DNA of 64,000 bases from Deroplatys truncata (GCA_030765065.1 CM060986.1:78981573-79045572), one strand, 5' to 3'. Positions 47,616-58,420 are shown, numbered from the stretch's first letter. A program made the numbers and translations. Notes: generated from the letters alone by a model not told the origin.

Positions 47616-49690
47616 GGTGACCAGAATTTCAGACGAAAAAGCAGGATCCAACAGTAAACATGGTCTAACATAAAACCAGAACTTATTCGCCCTAACATAA
47701 TAACTAATAGCTTATATTGCATAGTACAGCTATAAGATTTTCAATATTACAAGAAAATAAAAGACCTACAGGCTGGTTATTTGATACAACTTAACAAAGG
47801 AAACAATGTATAAAGACAAACAATAATTGGTTTAAAGTTATATTATAGTTACCCATGTAGTCTTTAACAACACAAAATGCAACAAGTAAAAGAGAAGCAA
47901 TAATGAATATTTATAATGGAATGAAATATTTTAAAACTTAATCGTTTTCTCTAAAATATAACTGTTATTTTCAGGCTAAAGAAGATTATAATACTGGACA
48001 GTTTAATCTGAACCAATATTTTTTGCACTGACTACTTGCACTGTTTTCATATTTTTCACTTGAGTGAATGGCTTTCAATAGCTTTGGATTTTTAAGAAGC
48101 ATATTGTAGAATTAAAGACAGTTAAAATTTAAATTGCATTTTAAAATTATGTGTTTGACAGCTTCTGGTTTCACTCTGGACTTTTCACTTGTCCACAGAT
48201 TGTTCATTATTGAAAATACCCTTTCTATTGGTGCACTTCTAGCAGGGAGATACAAGAAACTCTATAACACTAATCTATACTTGTAAATTCAATATTTAAT
48301 CTCTTCAAATTTTGAGAATATTTCACCCATCTCAAACGTATTGGTATGTGATTTGAATTCCACTCTAAGTTTAGAAACAGTGACATACTCTTTGATATTT
48401 GAAATTTTGTCAAAAAGGGTTGTATCACATATTTCTTTCCTTGTGTATATAAGTACAAAATCTAAGGATCTCTGGACATCACTTCATTCAAATTTGGAAC
48501 TAATACTTGCCCAGCTCAATACATTAAATTCAGAAAAATGGAAGGTCCACTGATCTTAAATACTGCAGGCAAGTAGAGTAAAATTTTTCTACATTTCTTT
48601 TGATATGTAAAATTTTAACCAGGCCATTTTCAGGTACTCTAGTTTTGTCTGCACAACTGAGGGTACAAACACACAGTGTAACCTATCTAAGATTTTCTTT
48701 CTCAGACCTTCAAGCAGTTCACGCGCATCTAACATAACAACATGTTGCCCATCAAGTAACTGTATGACATTGTGAAAAACTGCAGCCTGTCTACATGCAA
48801 AAGTAACCACACCTCAGACAAATGATCTTAACATAGTGTATATATGAAAATAGGAATAATTTTCTGCACCGCACTTTCAAGGCAAATTGCAAGACAATCC
48901 ACTGGAGTTTGTATAGTATTGTTAATAATGTGAGCACTGGAACCTACTCCAATAATCGATCTCTTAATGACTTCTGAACAATTGAATACACAACATTAGA
49001 TCCTTTTCTAGTCGAACCACCAAAAAGTCCAACCACTTTATTTTCAAGCTGATGATCCTTCAATGTTTTAATGCATAAGAGGAAACAATATCAGCAATTT
49101 CTCCTAACATTTGTTGAAAATCTAAAACCTTCACTTGTTCTCCATTCTTATAATCAAAATAATGAACCATGAGGGGAAAAAGTTTTGTCGAACTGTGGTT
49201 TAATGAATCTGTATACACAGTAACATAACTCACTTTTTCCACATCTTTTTTTCACTTCTGAAATGGCAAATGGACTGATCACATTAGTAATGATAATCAC
49301 ATGTTGTCTTAGCACAGGAATATTTAGGTTCAAAACACTTCTGTAATAGTTTAGATGTGCAGTCTGTTAGCAAAATGTTTGGTTATGTTGAGCAGTGCGA
49401 TGTAAAACTGCCTTCAGAAGCTGCCAATTTGTTTAATTGTCCCAAGTTCAGTGCTTCAGAAGAAAGATTTCAAAGATGAGTCGGATGCGCAGCATTATCA
49501 GCAAGTTTGTGTTTCATTGCCTGCATGTGTTGATGAATTTCACTTCTACTGTCATTTGATATTGAAAATAATGCTGAACAATTTGTACAGCACACGTTGC
49601 TATTAGACTTATTTTCAATGATAAATAGATAGAAAGATTGTAACTCTGCATTCAAAACACATTTCCCTTTCACTTTCGATGGGCTTATTA
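47616..49690 (-). mobile_element. Degenerate hAT transposon
   Basis: The left end, TTAGGGTGACCAGAATTTCA, looks like a hAT terminus. The right terminus is uncertain. Three transposase regions lie in order on the minus strand (see the pseudogene). It is CpG-poor, with multiple frame breaks. Confidence 0.7.
48140..49690 (-). pseudogene. hAT transposase pseudogene
   Basis: The N terminus (49673-49470) has a BED-type zinc finger: CCTNCSALFSIS followed by HQHMQAMKHK. The middle (49242-49060) reads VTVYTDSLNHSSTKLFPLMV, with the first catalytic-region aspartate, then VKVLDFQQMLGEIADIVSSY. The C terminus (about 48245-48150) reads YLPARSAPIERVFSIMNNLW, the hAT dimerisation motif. Frames between are broken; the second and third catalytic acids cannot be placed. 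A domesticated host gene is unlikely given the breaks. Confidence 0.72.
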
Positions 49691-49803
49691 CACCTAAAAT
49701 TTAAACCTTACTACAGATTGATTTAATTACATGATATTGTATGCTACAACATCGTTCTGCTTTGTTGTAGTTAAAACAAACAGAAGCATAAACCAGAAGT
49801 GGA

Positions 49804-50545
49804 ACCCTGAATCTAGATAAAGCATTTTTTGGAAACATGCCCATGTTTGTGCATGTCTGAACAGCATAACCCAAAAATGCAAAGTCGAATAAATACCAAA
49901 TTTGTATTTAAGTTCAGCATCTTCTACAATGTGGCATGGAGATTTTCAAGGAAATCCCCCCACACCCAACTACCCTTTCCATGGAACATTTTTTAAAAAT
50001 TTTATTTTCTAATAAATGGCTCTAATGATTTTAATTAAGGTATATTAAAGATATTTACATGACAAAGTGTGTATCTTGAATTTTCTGGCAATAGCCTGTG
50101 AAATACTCTTCATTTGGAAAGAATTTTGTATAATCTTGTATAACTGGTAAACGTTAAGCAATAGACAAAAATGTACTACACAAAAAAAAAGTAGATCCCT
50201 TTAAAACAGACAATTTATTTCAAAAAAACTTTTTTGTGGTAAAGCCATTTCCAAAATATCCATTATTAATGGTTCAAATCACTCAATACCTAGCAATTCT
50301 TTTAAAGTCCTGCCGGTTTCAGTTGTTTCTCGCGATACCATGGAAAGAGTATGAGATTTTAAGGCCAGCATATAGCGTTCAGTTCTTAAACATTTGACTA
50401 TGTTTATTTGCTATTCCCTTTGTATCTATAACAAAATGTGTCACACAGCTATTTGCAGAGAGAATTATCTTGATTACAATAACATAAATAGGAAACTAAA
50501 CTTTCATAAGAATAATTTTCATACCCACTAATAAACAGTGTCAGA
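49804..50545 (-). repeat. RepA copy, inverted, 3' end lost
   Basis: Starts inside RepA at CCCTGAATCTAGATAAAGC. CpG sites of the young copies appear as TG or CA here (GATGCGACACGAAG becomes ATGTGGCATGGAG). Terminates near CATACCCACTAATAAAC. Confidence 0.82.
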
Positions 50546-51350
50546 TATTTTTAAAAACTCCCACTGAATGCATACTTTTAAATATTTGACTATTGATTTC
50601 AATTCCTTTGCCCCCCTTGTATTTATGATGAAATGTGTCATAAAATTTCTGCAAACATTTACTTTGATTAGATTGAAGTAGAATAAAAACTAAGTTTTTA
50701 TAAGAATAACAAGCTAAAACTGAAGCTAGTAACAGTGAAGCAAATACACAAATATATAATTACCTTTTTTATATAATTAATCGAAATTAAATTATACTTT
50801 TATAGACCTTAGTCTGGCCTTGGCAAGCTTTTAATATAGAATCAACTGAAAAATTCAATGCCACAACCAGGATTTGAACACGGTTCTCCCACTATCCGTG
50901 CAGTTGCTCTAACCATTGAGCTACTGTAAAAACATGCGGTTGGACATTGAATTCCCCAATTGATTCAAGCTGTTTCCAGATAGACCACCAAGGCATCTCC
51001 CATAAGCACCCAATATTAAAGTATTTGCGATGACAAGTGGCCACTGAAATTGTTATCTTTAGCGAGGTGCCTTGGTGGCCTATCTGGAAAACAACTTGAG
51101 TCAATCGGGGAATTTAAGGTCCAATCAGCATGCTGTCACAGTAGCTCAATGGTTAGAGCAAACGCACAGAGAGTGGGAGAACCATGTTCAAATTCCAGCT
51201 GTGGCACTGAATTTTTTCAGTTGACTCTATATTAAACAAACAAAAAATATATCATTACCAATTTATTTTTATAAGAATAGTTTTAGAAACTATATAAAAA
51301 TAAACGATGGTGATTAGATATGTCATGCGAATGTAACACATCAGATTTAT
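50546..51350 (-). repeat. RepA fragment interrupted by a palindromic insert
   Basis: The left piece (50546-50708) covers ACTCCCACTGAATGCATA to TTTTTATAAGAATA. The right piece (51266-51350) starts with the same 14-mer and ends GTCATGCGAATGTAACACAT then CAGATTT. Together they form one truncated RepA 5' region. Confidence 0.75.
50709..51265. mobile_element. Insert with inverted tRNA-like arms and a 14-bp target duplication
   Basis: The direct repeat TTTTTATAAGAATA lies at 50695-50708 and 51266-51279. Inside, 50834-51000 and 51063-51239 are inverted copies of one unit. Read right-arm-wise the unit has GAGGTGCCTTGGTGGCCTAT, then GTAGCTCAATGGTTAGAGCA (box A), GTGTTCAAATCC-like box B, and ends GCACTGAATTTTTTCAGTTG. 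A ~60 bp spacer separates the arms. Confidence 0.75.
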
Positions 51351-51351
51351 T

Positions 51352-52070
51352 TTACAACCTGGTTTATGTTAAATGAGATAAACATTTGCAGAATTGGCTT
51401 CAGTACAAGGTTAGAGGAGGCTGAAGTTTGTAAAATCTTTAAAAAGCAGGTCACTATATGCTGGCTTTGAAATGCCACTCTCTTTACACATCACAAGAAA
51501 CAAAACAATGACTGATAGCATTTCAAAGAATGTTGATAAAATATTAGAAAACTCCAACCCATAGCAACAAATGCCTCAGAAATTATAGCAACAAAAATTT
51601 GACAAAAATGTGTTTTAACAAGATTCATATTTTTATGCAGTAATCTTCTATCCAGCTCTTATTACTATAAAAAATGATACAAAATTCATTCAGAATGAAA
51701 ACTTCACATGCTATTTGCAGAAAATCCAAGACATACATTTCATTAGTCAAGCAAATATATTAAACATATGGTACTGTTTGTTATTTATATAATTTTTCAT
51801 TGTTTTGATTATGCGCTCCCTCCCTCTCTCTCCACCTCAAACGTGTACGGCTCTTTTTCTAAAAATGCCTTTAGAGTTCTGGGACTGAAAACATGTATAT
51901 AACACTTAAATACTCATTCCAAATTTCGTAATAACAAAATTTGCAAAAAAACCCTATGCTTATACAATATTGTTATGTATAACTTTTCACAACATTCAAT
52001 AATAAGGAAGATGTTTTGATTTTTTGACTTCATATTGCACAACATTCACCCCTTTGGAGAAAGTAATAAA
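51352..52070 (+). repeat. RepA copy, both ends degraded
   Basis: GGTTTATGTTAAATGAGATA is the AATCGAGATAAACATTTGCAG region; later TTTCATTAGTCAAGCAAATA. The CA position is a CT-rich tract (CTCCCTCCCTCTCTCTCC). Confidence 0.65.
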
Positions 52071-52422
52071 GCTGCTACAGAGACTGTTATCTAGACAGAA
52101 CTCAAAGTTGTCATCTTTACTCACATCACAGGCTACCAGTTGTTAGCAATTGGAGCATTTTCGAATGTTGAGTGCGGTCAACACACAGCTGAGGATGGAA
52201 TGGCTTGACATTCCAAAAATGCTCCAATGACCAACAACAACAACAACAACCACCGGTACCTGTGATGCAAGTAAAGACAACAATGACGTTGGCAAAGCAC
52301 ATTTCTACAATGAACTTGGCATCACTTTCAATACCGCTTCTTGTTATTACAGAAGGTACTCAAAGTGTCTTGTATACCAAGTTTCAATGCAATTCCCAAG
52401 TAAGGGTATAAAAGAAAGAAAA
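52071..52422. other. Unassigned spacer with a CAA tract
   Basis: (CAA)n at about 52231-52251, otherwise nothing recognised. Confidence 0.4.
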
Positions 52423-52504
52423 AAATCTTATGTGTTACATTATCATGAATTTCTCTACCCTCTATTGCTTATTAGAGCATATGCAAACTATTCTTATGAA
52501 AATA

Positions 52505-53087
52505 TATTTGGCTATTTTGCTGTTATGGGGTCCCCATTGGAAATGCTGAAAAAAGCAAGAAGGAATGGAACAAATTACCTTAAGAGTGAGAAAATAGTAG
52601 ATGTGATCTTGCCAATACCTGGTGCCCACCTGCCCGCCACTTTTAGGTGTTTTACTTTTATAGGAAAATTGCGATATAAACACAATGAACATAGCCATCT
52701 TCCTGCTAAAACAGACGCTGAATGGGAAGTGCCAACCTAAATAAGTGAAATCCGCGAAATAAGGAATTTCTGCAAATGTGAATCATTCGAGTTTTAGACG
52801 CGCAGATCCCTCAGCTACGCCCTGTCGTCACTTTGCAGTTGCGGCATTTGCTACACTCCTCCCCTTCTAAAAAACATCCCTCGGCTACGCTTTGAGGCTG
52901 AGGGCCCTCAATCCCTCGGCTACGCCTTGAGGCTGAGTATCTTACCAGCTTTGGCAGCATTAGTTATTCATATGTTGCCAGCATTGCATTAGAGCTAGAG
53001 AACGGCACACAGTGACATCTGTAGGACATATAAGACATCACTTCTATCACCATCAGGGACCACGTAAAAGCAACTTACCCATCTATT
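52505..53087. other. Unidentified insert within RepA
   Basis: Interrupts the surrounding RepA copy, without a clear target duplication. Part of a 117-codon frame (52387-52740) runs into it, with no recognisable domain. It contains the CCTCGGCTACGC hairpin repeats. Could be a mobile element of unknown type. Confidence 0.45.
52806..52937 (+). repeat. Three CCTCGGCTACGC hairpin units
   Basis: ATCCCTCGGCTACGC occurs at 52876 and 52911, and with one change (CAG) at 52806. In the last two copies it continues YTTGAGGCTGAG. CCCTCGGC and GCTGAGGG can pair (one G-U), so the complete unit folds as a hairpin. It is CpG-rich in a CpG-poor region. Confidence 0.6.
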
Positions 53088-53701
53088 TTTCTATCTACTT
53101 CATTTTAATCAAGATAAACCTTTCTGGAAATAGCTGCATTACACATCTCTTATAGATACAAACAGAATAGCAATAGTCAAATGCTTTAGAACTGGATGCT
53201 ACATACTGGCCTTAAAATCCTATACTCTTTCCATGACATCACAAGAAGCAGTTGAAAATCAACAGGACTTTAAAAGAATTACTAAGTATTGAACAACACA
53301 AACAATTAATAACATATATCTCAGAAATAGTTATGCCTCAAAAAAGATTATTTTAAATAAATTGTGTGTTTTAAAGAGATCTATATTTTTTTGTGCAGTA
53401 TGCTTTCATCTATCACTTAATGTTCACCAGTTATGCTAGATTATATAAATTTCCTTTCAAATAAAGAGGATTTCACAAGCTATTCCCAGAAAAATTAACA
53501 TACAAATTTTATCATGTAAATATCTTTAATATATTGGATTTTAATAAAAATCGTTACAGCCGTTTTTCAGAAAATCAAAAGATTCAAAAAATGATCCATG
53601 TAAAGGGAGTTTGGGGTGGGTCTTGTCGCATCTTTGGAAGGTATTGAACTTAAATGCTAAGTTTGGTATTTATCTGACAGTTCATGTTTGAATTATGCTG
53701 A

Positions 53702-53734
53702 TCTCTCTCGCTCTTGCTCTCTCTCTCTCTCTCA
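53702..53734 (+). repeat. (CT)n tract
   Basis: Short CT microsatellite at the position of the RepA CA tract. Confidence 0.85.
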
Positions 53735-54735
53735 TTTATGCATACATATCCACCCACACGGACGTTTTTCTAAAAATTCTTTTTTTATTATTCAGGGGTC
53801 CACAAAATATTATTTACAGTGAAATCACGGTGTCAAATTTTCGGGTGGAATGCAATACCTTCTCTACCTTGTGGTAGAGAAAGTAAAAAGGAAAGAGAAA
53901 GAAAGGAGAAAAAAGCTATTATCTCTTTCTATAATATTGGTACAGATATGTGACAGCAGGAGAACACAGGAAAATAAATCATATTTTATCTGAAAGCAAT
54001 ACAAATAGCCTTAAGGTTGCAAAAATGTTTTGTGTGTTCAAAATGAAAAACCTTATTATTAACCACCTTTACCACAATATATTAAGTAATCATTTGTGTA
54101 ATTTCAGATTTATATTTGTCTACACAAGAGCGAGACATAGGGTACATTAAATAATACCAGGAATTCAACCACAATTAACTTATTTCATATTGTGAACACT
54201 AGAATTACAATTATGCATCTTTTTAAACAACAACCACTCTTAATATGACCAAGATAACACAGTTAAGATTTTATTTTGGCTGTGAATCTTTAAATTTTAT
54301 ACGTGTGTGTTATTAACGGTTGAATAACCACTGTGGCAATCATAGGAGCATTTCTTGCATTCACCAGAACTGAATTTTATTTAAAAAAAAAATGTTTTCA
54401 CATCATCAAAGATGGCAATGCAAGCTGATCCCACTTACTGAATGTTGATAAACTGTGTGACCAAATGAATGGCTTGCACTAGGCTGTAGTTGAGCCAGAG
54501 TGCACCAGGGCATCACCTCAGTACTTTTAAGAGGATCCAAAATGCTTAAATGCATTACAATGAAGAATAACATTTATCATATGAATCTTCATGAATAACC
54601 AAATTCCAGCAAAAAATAGCCACTTGCTGTTCTGGTCAATTTGGTTTCCAAAAATGCAAAAAACTGCAACTTCATTCACTTTTATGAATTTCAACTGAAA
54701 TTTATAAACCTTTTAAAGTTTAGAAAGGTAGAATC

Positions 54736-54912
54736 AGACTGAAAAATTCAATGCCATAGCCAGAATTTGAACCGTGGATCTCCCGGTCTCCATCCAGTTG
54801 CTCTAACCACTGATCTACCATGACAAACATGCTGGTGTGGCATTCAATTATCCAACTGATTCGCATTTTTCCTGGCAATTGGCATTGGCATTGAATTTTT
54901 CAGTCATCTGAT
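54736..54912 (-). mobile_element. tRNA-like element with inverted ends
   Basis: The ends are inverted copies of GACTGAAAAATTCAATGCCA (left, plus strand) and TGGCATTGAATTTTTCAGTC (right). The minus strand carries GTAGATCAGTGGTTAGAGCA (box A) and ACGGTTCAAATTCTGG (box B). Same unit as the arms at 50834-51239 but in a single copy. Confidence 0.7.
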
Positions 54913-55175
54913 TTTACCTTTCCAACCTTGTCCAACACACGGCTTGTGTGGAAGAACAATTAATTCTTTTAAAGGTTAGTCGCACATCACCAAAACAGGT
55001 ACATGAGAGGATTTTCTCCTTGTCTTTAACGTGGTCAACAGTTCAACAAATGTTCATTCACCCTCTTGTGTCTAACATTATTGCTACACTCTCCATTCCA
55101 AGTCAGTAAAACAAAGTCTATGAAACTAGGAACTTAAGAAATTATTTTACATACATTATATAGCATACAGCTTTA

Positions 55176-55176
55176 A

Positions 55177-55234
<58 letters not shown>
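55176..55234 (+). repeat. (TTA)n microsatellite
   Basis: About 19 TTA units. Confidence 0.95.
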
Positions 55235-55899
55235 GATACTGAAATATGTGATCCAGATCTTTTTTTTGCAATGGAACTCAAGACAATTTTCTGTATAGAA
55301 CTACTGGTATGTATAAATAAAATTCACTCTGCAACATTGTTTACAGTCTTAAGTAAAGCAGTAGTTTATTAGCATGCTCATTACTTATAAGATACATCTT
55401 CTGAGGGGTAAAAGTAACTGCTAAAAAACACTACAGTGCAATTAAGCCTTTCATTCAGATCTCCAATGGCTTAAGAGTACCTACATAAGTAGGTCCTTAA
55501 CACAATTACTGAACATTCCTAAAAATGACTTGCATGTTTCTGTTCTGCATTGACAATGTTCTGATTTCTGTTATTACTTATAGTGTAAGTATTTATTGAG
55601 CTCTAACTTCCTCCTTTATCCTTAAAATATCTTAATCTCAAATTACCAATCCCCAGAGTGCACTTGTGTACCGTTAAGTGCAAGAAAATATCTTTCCTTA
55701 ATACATGTCCATGAAAAGAAAATTATTTTAATATATTATCAACTAAGATTCTAAAATCCTGATTCTTCTTGCCAATGTCAACATTTTTTTTATACTCCTT
55801 GCATAAGGGTATACAAAATCTTGTACTAAACGCAGCAATGCATTTTTATGGTTCAACAAATTGCTGCATTACTCCTAAAGAAATAATTATTCAACTTAC

Positions 55900-56036
55900 G
55901 GATCAGCAGTGTACTGGGATCCACCAAGAAATCCATGCCGATCAGGTACAGTTGAAATCACAGAACCATTATGCACAGCACTACTTGCTTCTGAGGCTGT
56001 ATCTTCATCCTCTGCTTGGTCTTGATATGATGCCAT
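55900..56036 (-). CDS. TBC1D10: First coding exon of a TBC1D10/whacked-type Rab GTPase-activating protein (3' partial)
   Basis: The minus strand has ATG at 56034-56036 and is open for 45 codons plus two bases to a strong donor, ATCC|GTAAGT (donor at 55894-55899). The product starts MASYQDQAEDEDTASEAS, an acidic and serine-rich leader, and then has PDRHGFLGGSQY. A short PDR/DK-x-GF-x-GG-x-QY block just before the TBC domain is, to my knowledge, characteristic of TBC1D10/whacked RabGAPs, which stimulate GTP hydrolysis by Rab GTPases. The TBC domain (GIPxxxR and the catalytic arginine and glutamine fingers) would be on later exons at lower coordinates; I searched by eye and did not find them here. 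The frame stays open for a further 19 codons upstream of this ATG without another ATG, so the exon could instead be internal, with the true start upstream. The identification rests on one short motif plus good splice and start context. Confidence 0.6.
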
Positions 56037-56219
56037 TGTAGTATCACATCCTTCATATAATTTAAAACAATACCCGACATTATCACACTGTTAAAGGTAC
56101 ACAGCACACTGCATTTACAAACGATGCATAACAGGATTACAATCATGGTAATATGCAACATTGTAACGCTTCCATATGATGATTAGCAAATTTTAATTCA
56201 TTCTATTGGTAATGAAGAG

Positions 56220-57000
56220 AGGTTAACAAAGGTTACGGCAGTCTGGCCCCGTTTTCAGGGCATGGTGCCAGCTGTTACGTCACTTGCTCCATTCTGACAA
56301 CATAAAAATGAGATCACTTTCCGAAACGTGGTTGTCACTAACTAACATTTTTATAAACTAAATCTGAGCATTATTTACATATACCAAGAAGTTATTACTT
56401 AATATTTACATTTACCTGTTTCTGTGTTGATTAATACTTAATGGTGTTGTAATGACAATTTTCAAAACCCACGTTTATCAGCATTCCTCAACATATAGAA
56501 CGAAACAAATGTTCATTATTCTTTTAAAACAAACACACACGTTTTTCTTCTGATTTTAACTTCTACCACAATCTCTCATGCGACGAACACAATCCCACCG
56601 CATAGTCCCCAACACAGGACTGGAAGTGAAACATGAATCTAAAATGGCATATGTCATATCGCTACAGCGCTGAAAGCGTAAACACCTTGCCAACGGAATA
56701 GCTGAAAACAAGCAATACTCTCGAGATTTTCTCTGCTCTAAGATTTAAACTCTGTTCAACGGCGTTGGCTAAACTCTAATATTGCAATGTTCGCCGATAT
56801 CGAATAGTTACCATTTGTAATAACAAGACTATGTATTTCCTCATTCAATGTAAAGGTTGGTACGTCTACACTATCCCCTTCTAAAAATGTCTTTGGTAAA
56901 CAAACAGCTGATTTTAGCGACATCTATCGAATGCGATTCACTTTATAAAATTCCCACAGTGCCAGTCGATTTGAAGGTGAACGTCAATAAAAACAGCGCG
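56220..57000 (-). promoter_or_regulatory. CpG-rich probable promoter/5'UTR region of the TBC1D10-like gene
   Basis: This is mostly single-copy sequence immediately upstream (minus strand) of the TBC1D10-like start codon, between that gene and the 3' end of MTFP1. CpG is frequent here (for example the ACGGCGTT, TTCGCCGATATCGAA and GCGACATCTATCGAATGCG stretches) while the flanking kilobases have almost none. A cAMP-response-like site lies inside it. I see no TATA box at a convincing distance. The promoter role is inferred from position and composition. Confidence 0.5.
56275..56282 (-). promoter_or_regulatory. CRE/ATF-like site TGACGTAA
   Basis: The minus strand reads TGACGTAA, a common variant of the CREB/ATF binding site, about 240 bp upstream of the TBC1D10-like ATG and inside the CpG-rich region. 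One 8-mer can occur by chance. Confidence 0.3.
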
Positions 57001-57031
57001 AATTTGAAACATGTTCATTGAAGGAATACCA

Positions 57032-57037
57032 TTTATT
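57032..57037 (-). promoter_or_regulatory. Candidate poly(A) signal of MTFP1
   Basis: The minus strand reads AATAAA about 250 nt past the MTFP1 stop codon, with no other canonical hexamer noticed between. It would give a 3'UTR of roughly 270 nt. Confidence 0.35.
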
Positions 57038-57284
57038 ACTCTTTGAATATACACAAAACATTTTGTGTTGTACTTTGGCATTGGTAACAAAAATGTGCGC
57101 GAAATGTATTGCACATTAAAAGGCTCTATCAAAATACAACAAATAATTGAGCAGTTCTTAATAATACATTATTTTATGCAAATGTTTAAAATGTGGAAAA
57201 AAAAGAGCTATTGTCAAACAATCATGAGGCACATAAATCTTACATTCTGTTCATTCCAAATGGGTACTGCTTATTATGATTTAA

Positions 57285-57800
57285 TTAACAAAATGAAATT
57301 TTTCTAAAAGTGTTATCCATTGCACAATCAACAGACTTGTCTATTGGTTTCACTATAAAAGGAATTATTGCCAGGCCAATTACTGTTGTAATCAATTTTT
57401 TTATATTACGAGGTAATTTGGTTGCTGCATTCAATGCGCAGAATGAGAAGGCACACACACGGTTAATAGTATATCCTGGAATAATAATAGATGCAAAGGA
57501 TTGCCAGATTAGAGTATCTGCTCCTGCCACCACTACATGACAGGCTCTTGACTTGTCCGCAGCAGGATTCTGTAGAAAAACAATAAAACATATTAATGAA
57601 TTTTGACACACATGTTATGGATCTATATTATGCTTGATCATTATTTAGCAATTCAGAAGAAAGGCTCTGTACCTTATGGACCTTGCGTGTTTTATCTATT
57701 GTATCTGCTAAGACATAGCACGATGAAATTAAATAACTAAGCTGTACCACTTTAGTAGGTACCCATGCGCGGAAGGCTTCTCCCACTTCATTTGCATATC
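57285..57800 (-). CDS. MTFP1: MTFP1, mitochondrial fission process protein 1: last two coding exons (5' partial)
   Basis: MTFP1 (MTP18 family) is an inner mitochondrial membrane protein that promotes mitochondrial fission. Two minus-strand exons are visible. The first, 57673-57800, follows the acceptor TTTATTTCAG and ends at the donor AAG|GTACAG; it reads GYANEVGEAFRAWVP, then LSYLISSCYVLADTIDK. The last, 57285-57569, follows TTTTCTACAG and ends in TAA at 57285-57287; it carries DTLIWQSFASIIIPGYTINR and a KPIDKSVD segment near the C terminus. These blocks, in this order, are the signature of the family. The exons join in phase 0 after KVHK, and the upstream exon begins inside a Gly codon (phase 1). 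About 136 residues are present, so only a short N-terminal stretch is missing; I did not find exon 1 between 57.8 and 64 kb, so it probably lies beyond the right edge. Both exons are open with consensus splice sites, which argues for a live gene. Its intron at 57.9-58.4 kb holds an old RepA copy. The plus-strand ORF over the last exon is a shadow. Confidence 0.92.
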
Positions 57801-57894
57801 CTGAAATAAAACCATAAACTGAAAACTACAGATTTGGAGAGCTTATCTCAGTTCTCATAATCACTGCACATTTGTAAAGAAAATTTAAGGTATC

Positions 57895-58420
57895 TTTTTC
57901 TTATTAATTTTTTTAGATAGAGGAAGTATTGCAACAAATCCAAAATTTGATATTACATTTTGAGAAACTTTCTTTTACTGGTTTTTTTAGAGTGTGAGAA
58001 AGATAGCAGCATAAATGAAATTGAAAATTCAAAAACATATTCAATTCTATGCTTAAGTAACATACACATTACTTTACAAAAGGTTTATAATATTGCTGTG
58101 ACATATAAAATGTATATCTTAAACTTACTGTCAAATAGGTGATTAAATCCCTGTTATTTTCACTGGATTAATATAACTGGGAAATAATGAAAGATAGACA
58201 AAAATATTCACTCCTAAAAAATTAATCATCAAAGTATGCTATGTCAAATGACCATTTCCAAGATATTCAATGTTTAAATTTTACCAGGTTGAAGCATACT
58301 TTAGAGCACAAATATACTTTAAAATGTGCAACTTATTGCTTTATGTAATGAAAAACAGAAATGCAATTGCAACATAACCAATGGAGCACTGTCTCTACAT
58401 GTAACAAAGTCTATACTAAA
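57895..58420 (-). repeat. Old RepA copy in the MTFP1 intron, inverted
   Basis: TTAGATAGAGGAAGTATTGC then CAAAATTTGATATTAC, and later TGACATATAAAATGTATATC then TTAAACTTACTGTC, match RepA in reverse order. Nearly all CpGs are lost. The outer ends are not visible. Confidence 0.6.

Larger units (their letters stand above)
52423..53889 (+). repeat. RepA copy split by a ~580-bp insert
   Basis: The 5' part (52423-52504) has TCTTATGTGTTACATTATCA then TTTCTCTACCCTC. The 3' part (from about 53088) resumes TCTATTTTTCTATCTACTTC and ends at GGTAGAGAAAGT. The 3' hairpin is perfect: TTCTCTACC (53860-53868) pairs with GGTAGAGAA (53873-53881) around TTGT. A CT tract and a CACCCACACG remnant occupy the CA position. 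Confidence 0.8.
53890..55899. other. Probable intron of the TBC1D10-like gene
   Basis: Downstream of the donor at 55894-55899 on the minus strand. CpG-poor. Holds a tRNA-like element and a TTA tract; no further exon was recognised. Confidence 0.4.

Noticed and set aside
55769-56041. 90-codon plus-strand frame opposite the TBC1D10-like exon
   Set aside because: Crosses the minus-strand splice donor and has no motif; the minus strand explains the conservation-like signal better.
57310-57540. 76-codon plus-strand frame over the MTFP1 exon
   Set aside because: Shadow of the minus-strand MTFP1 coding exon.
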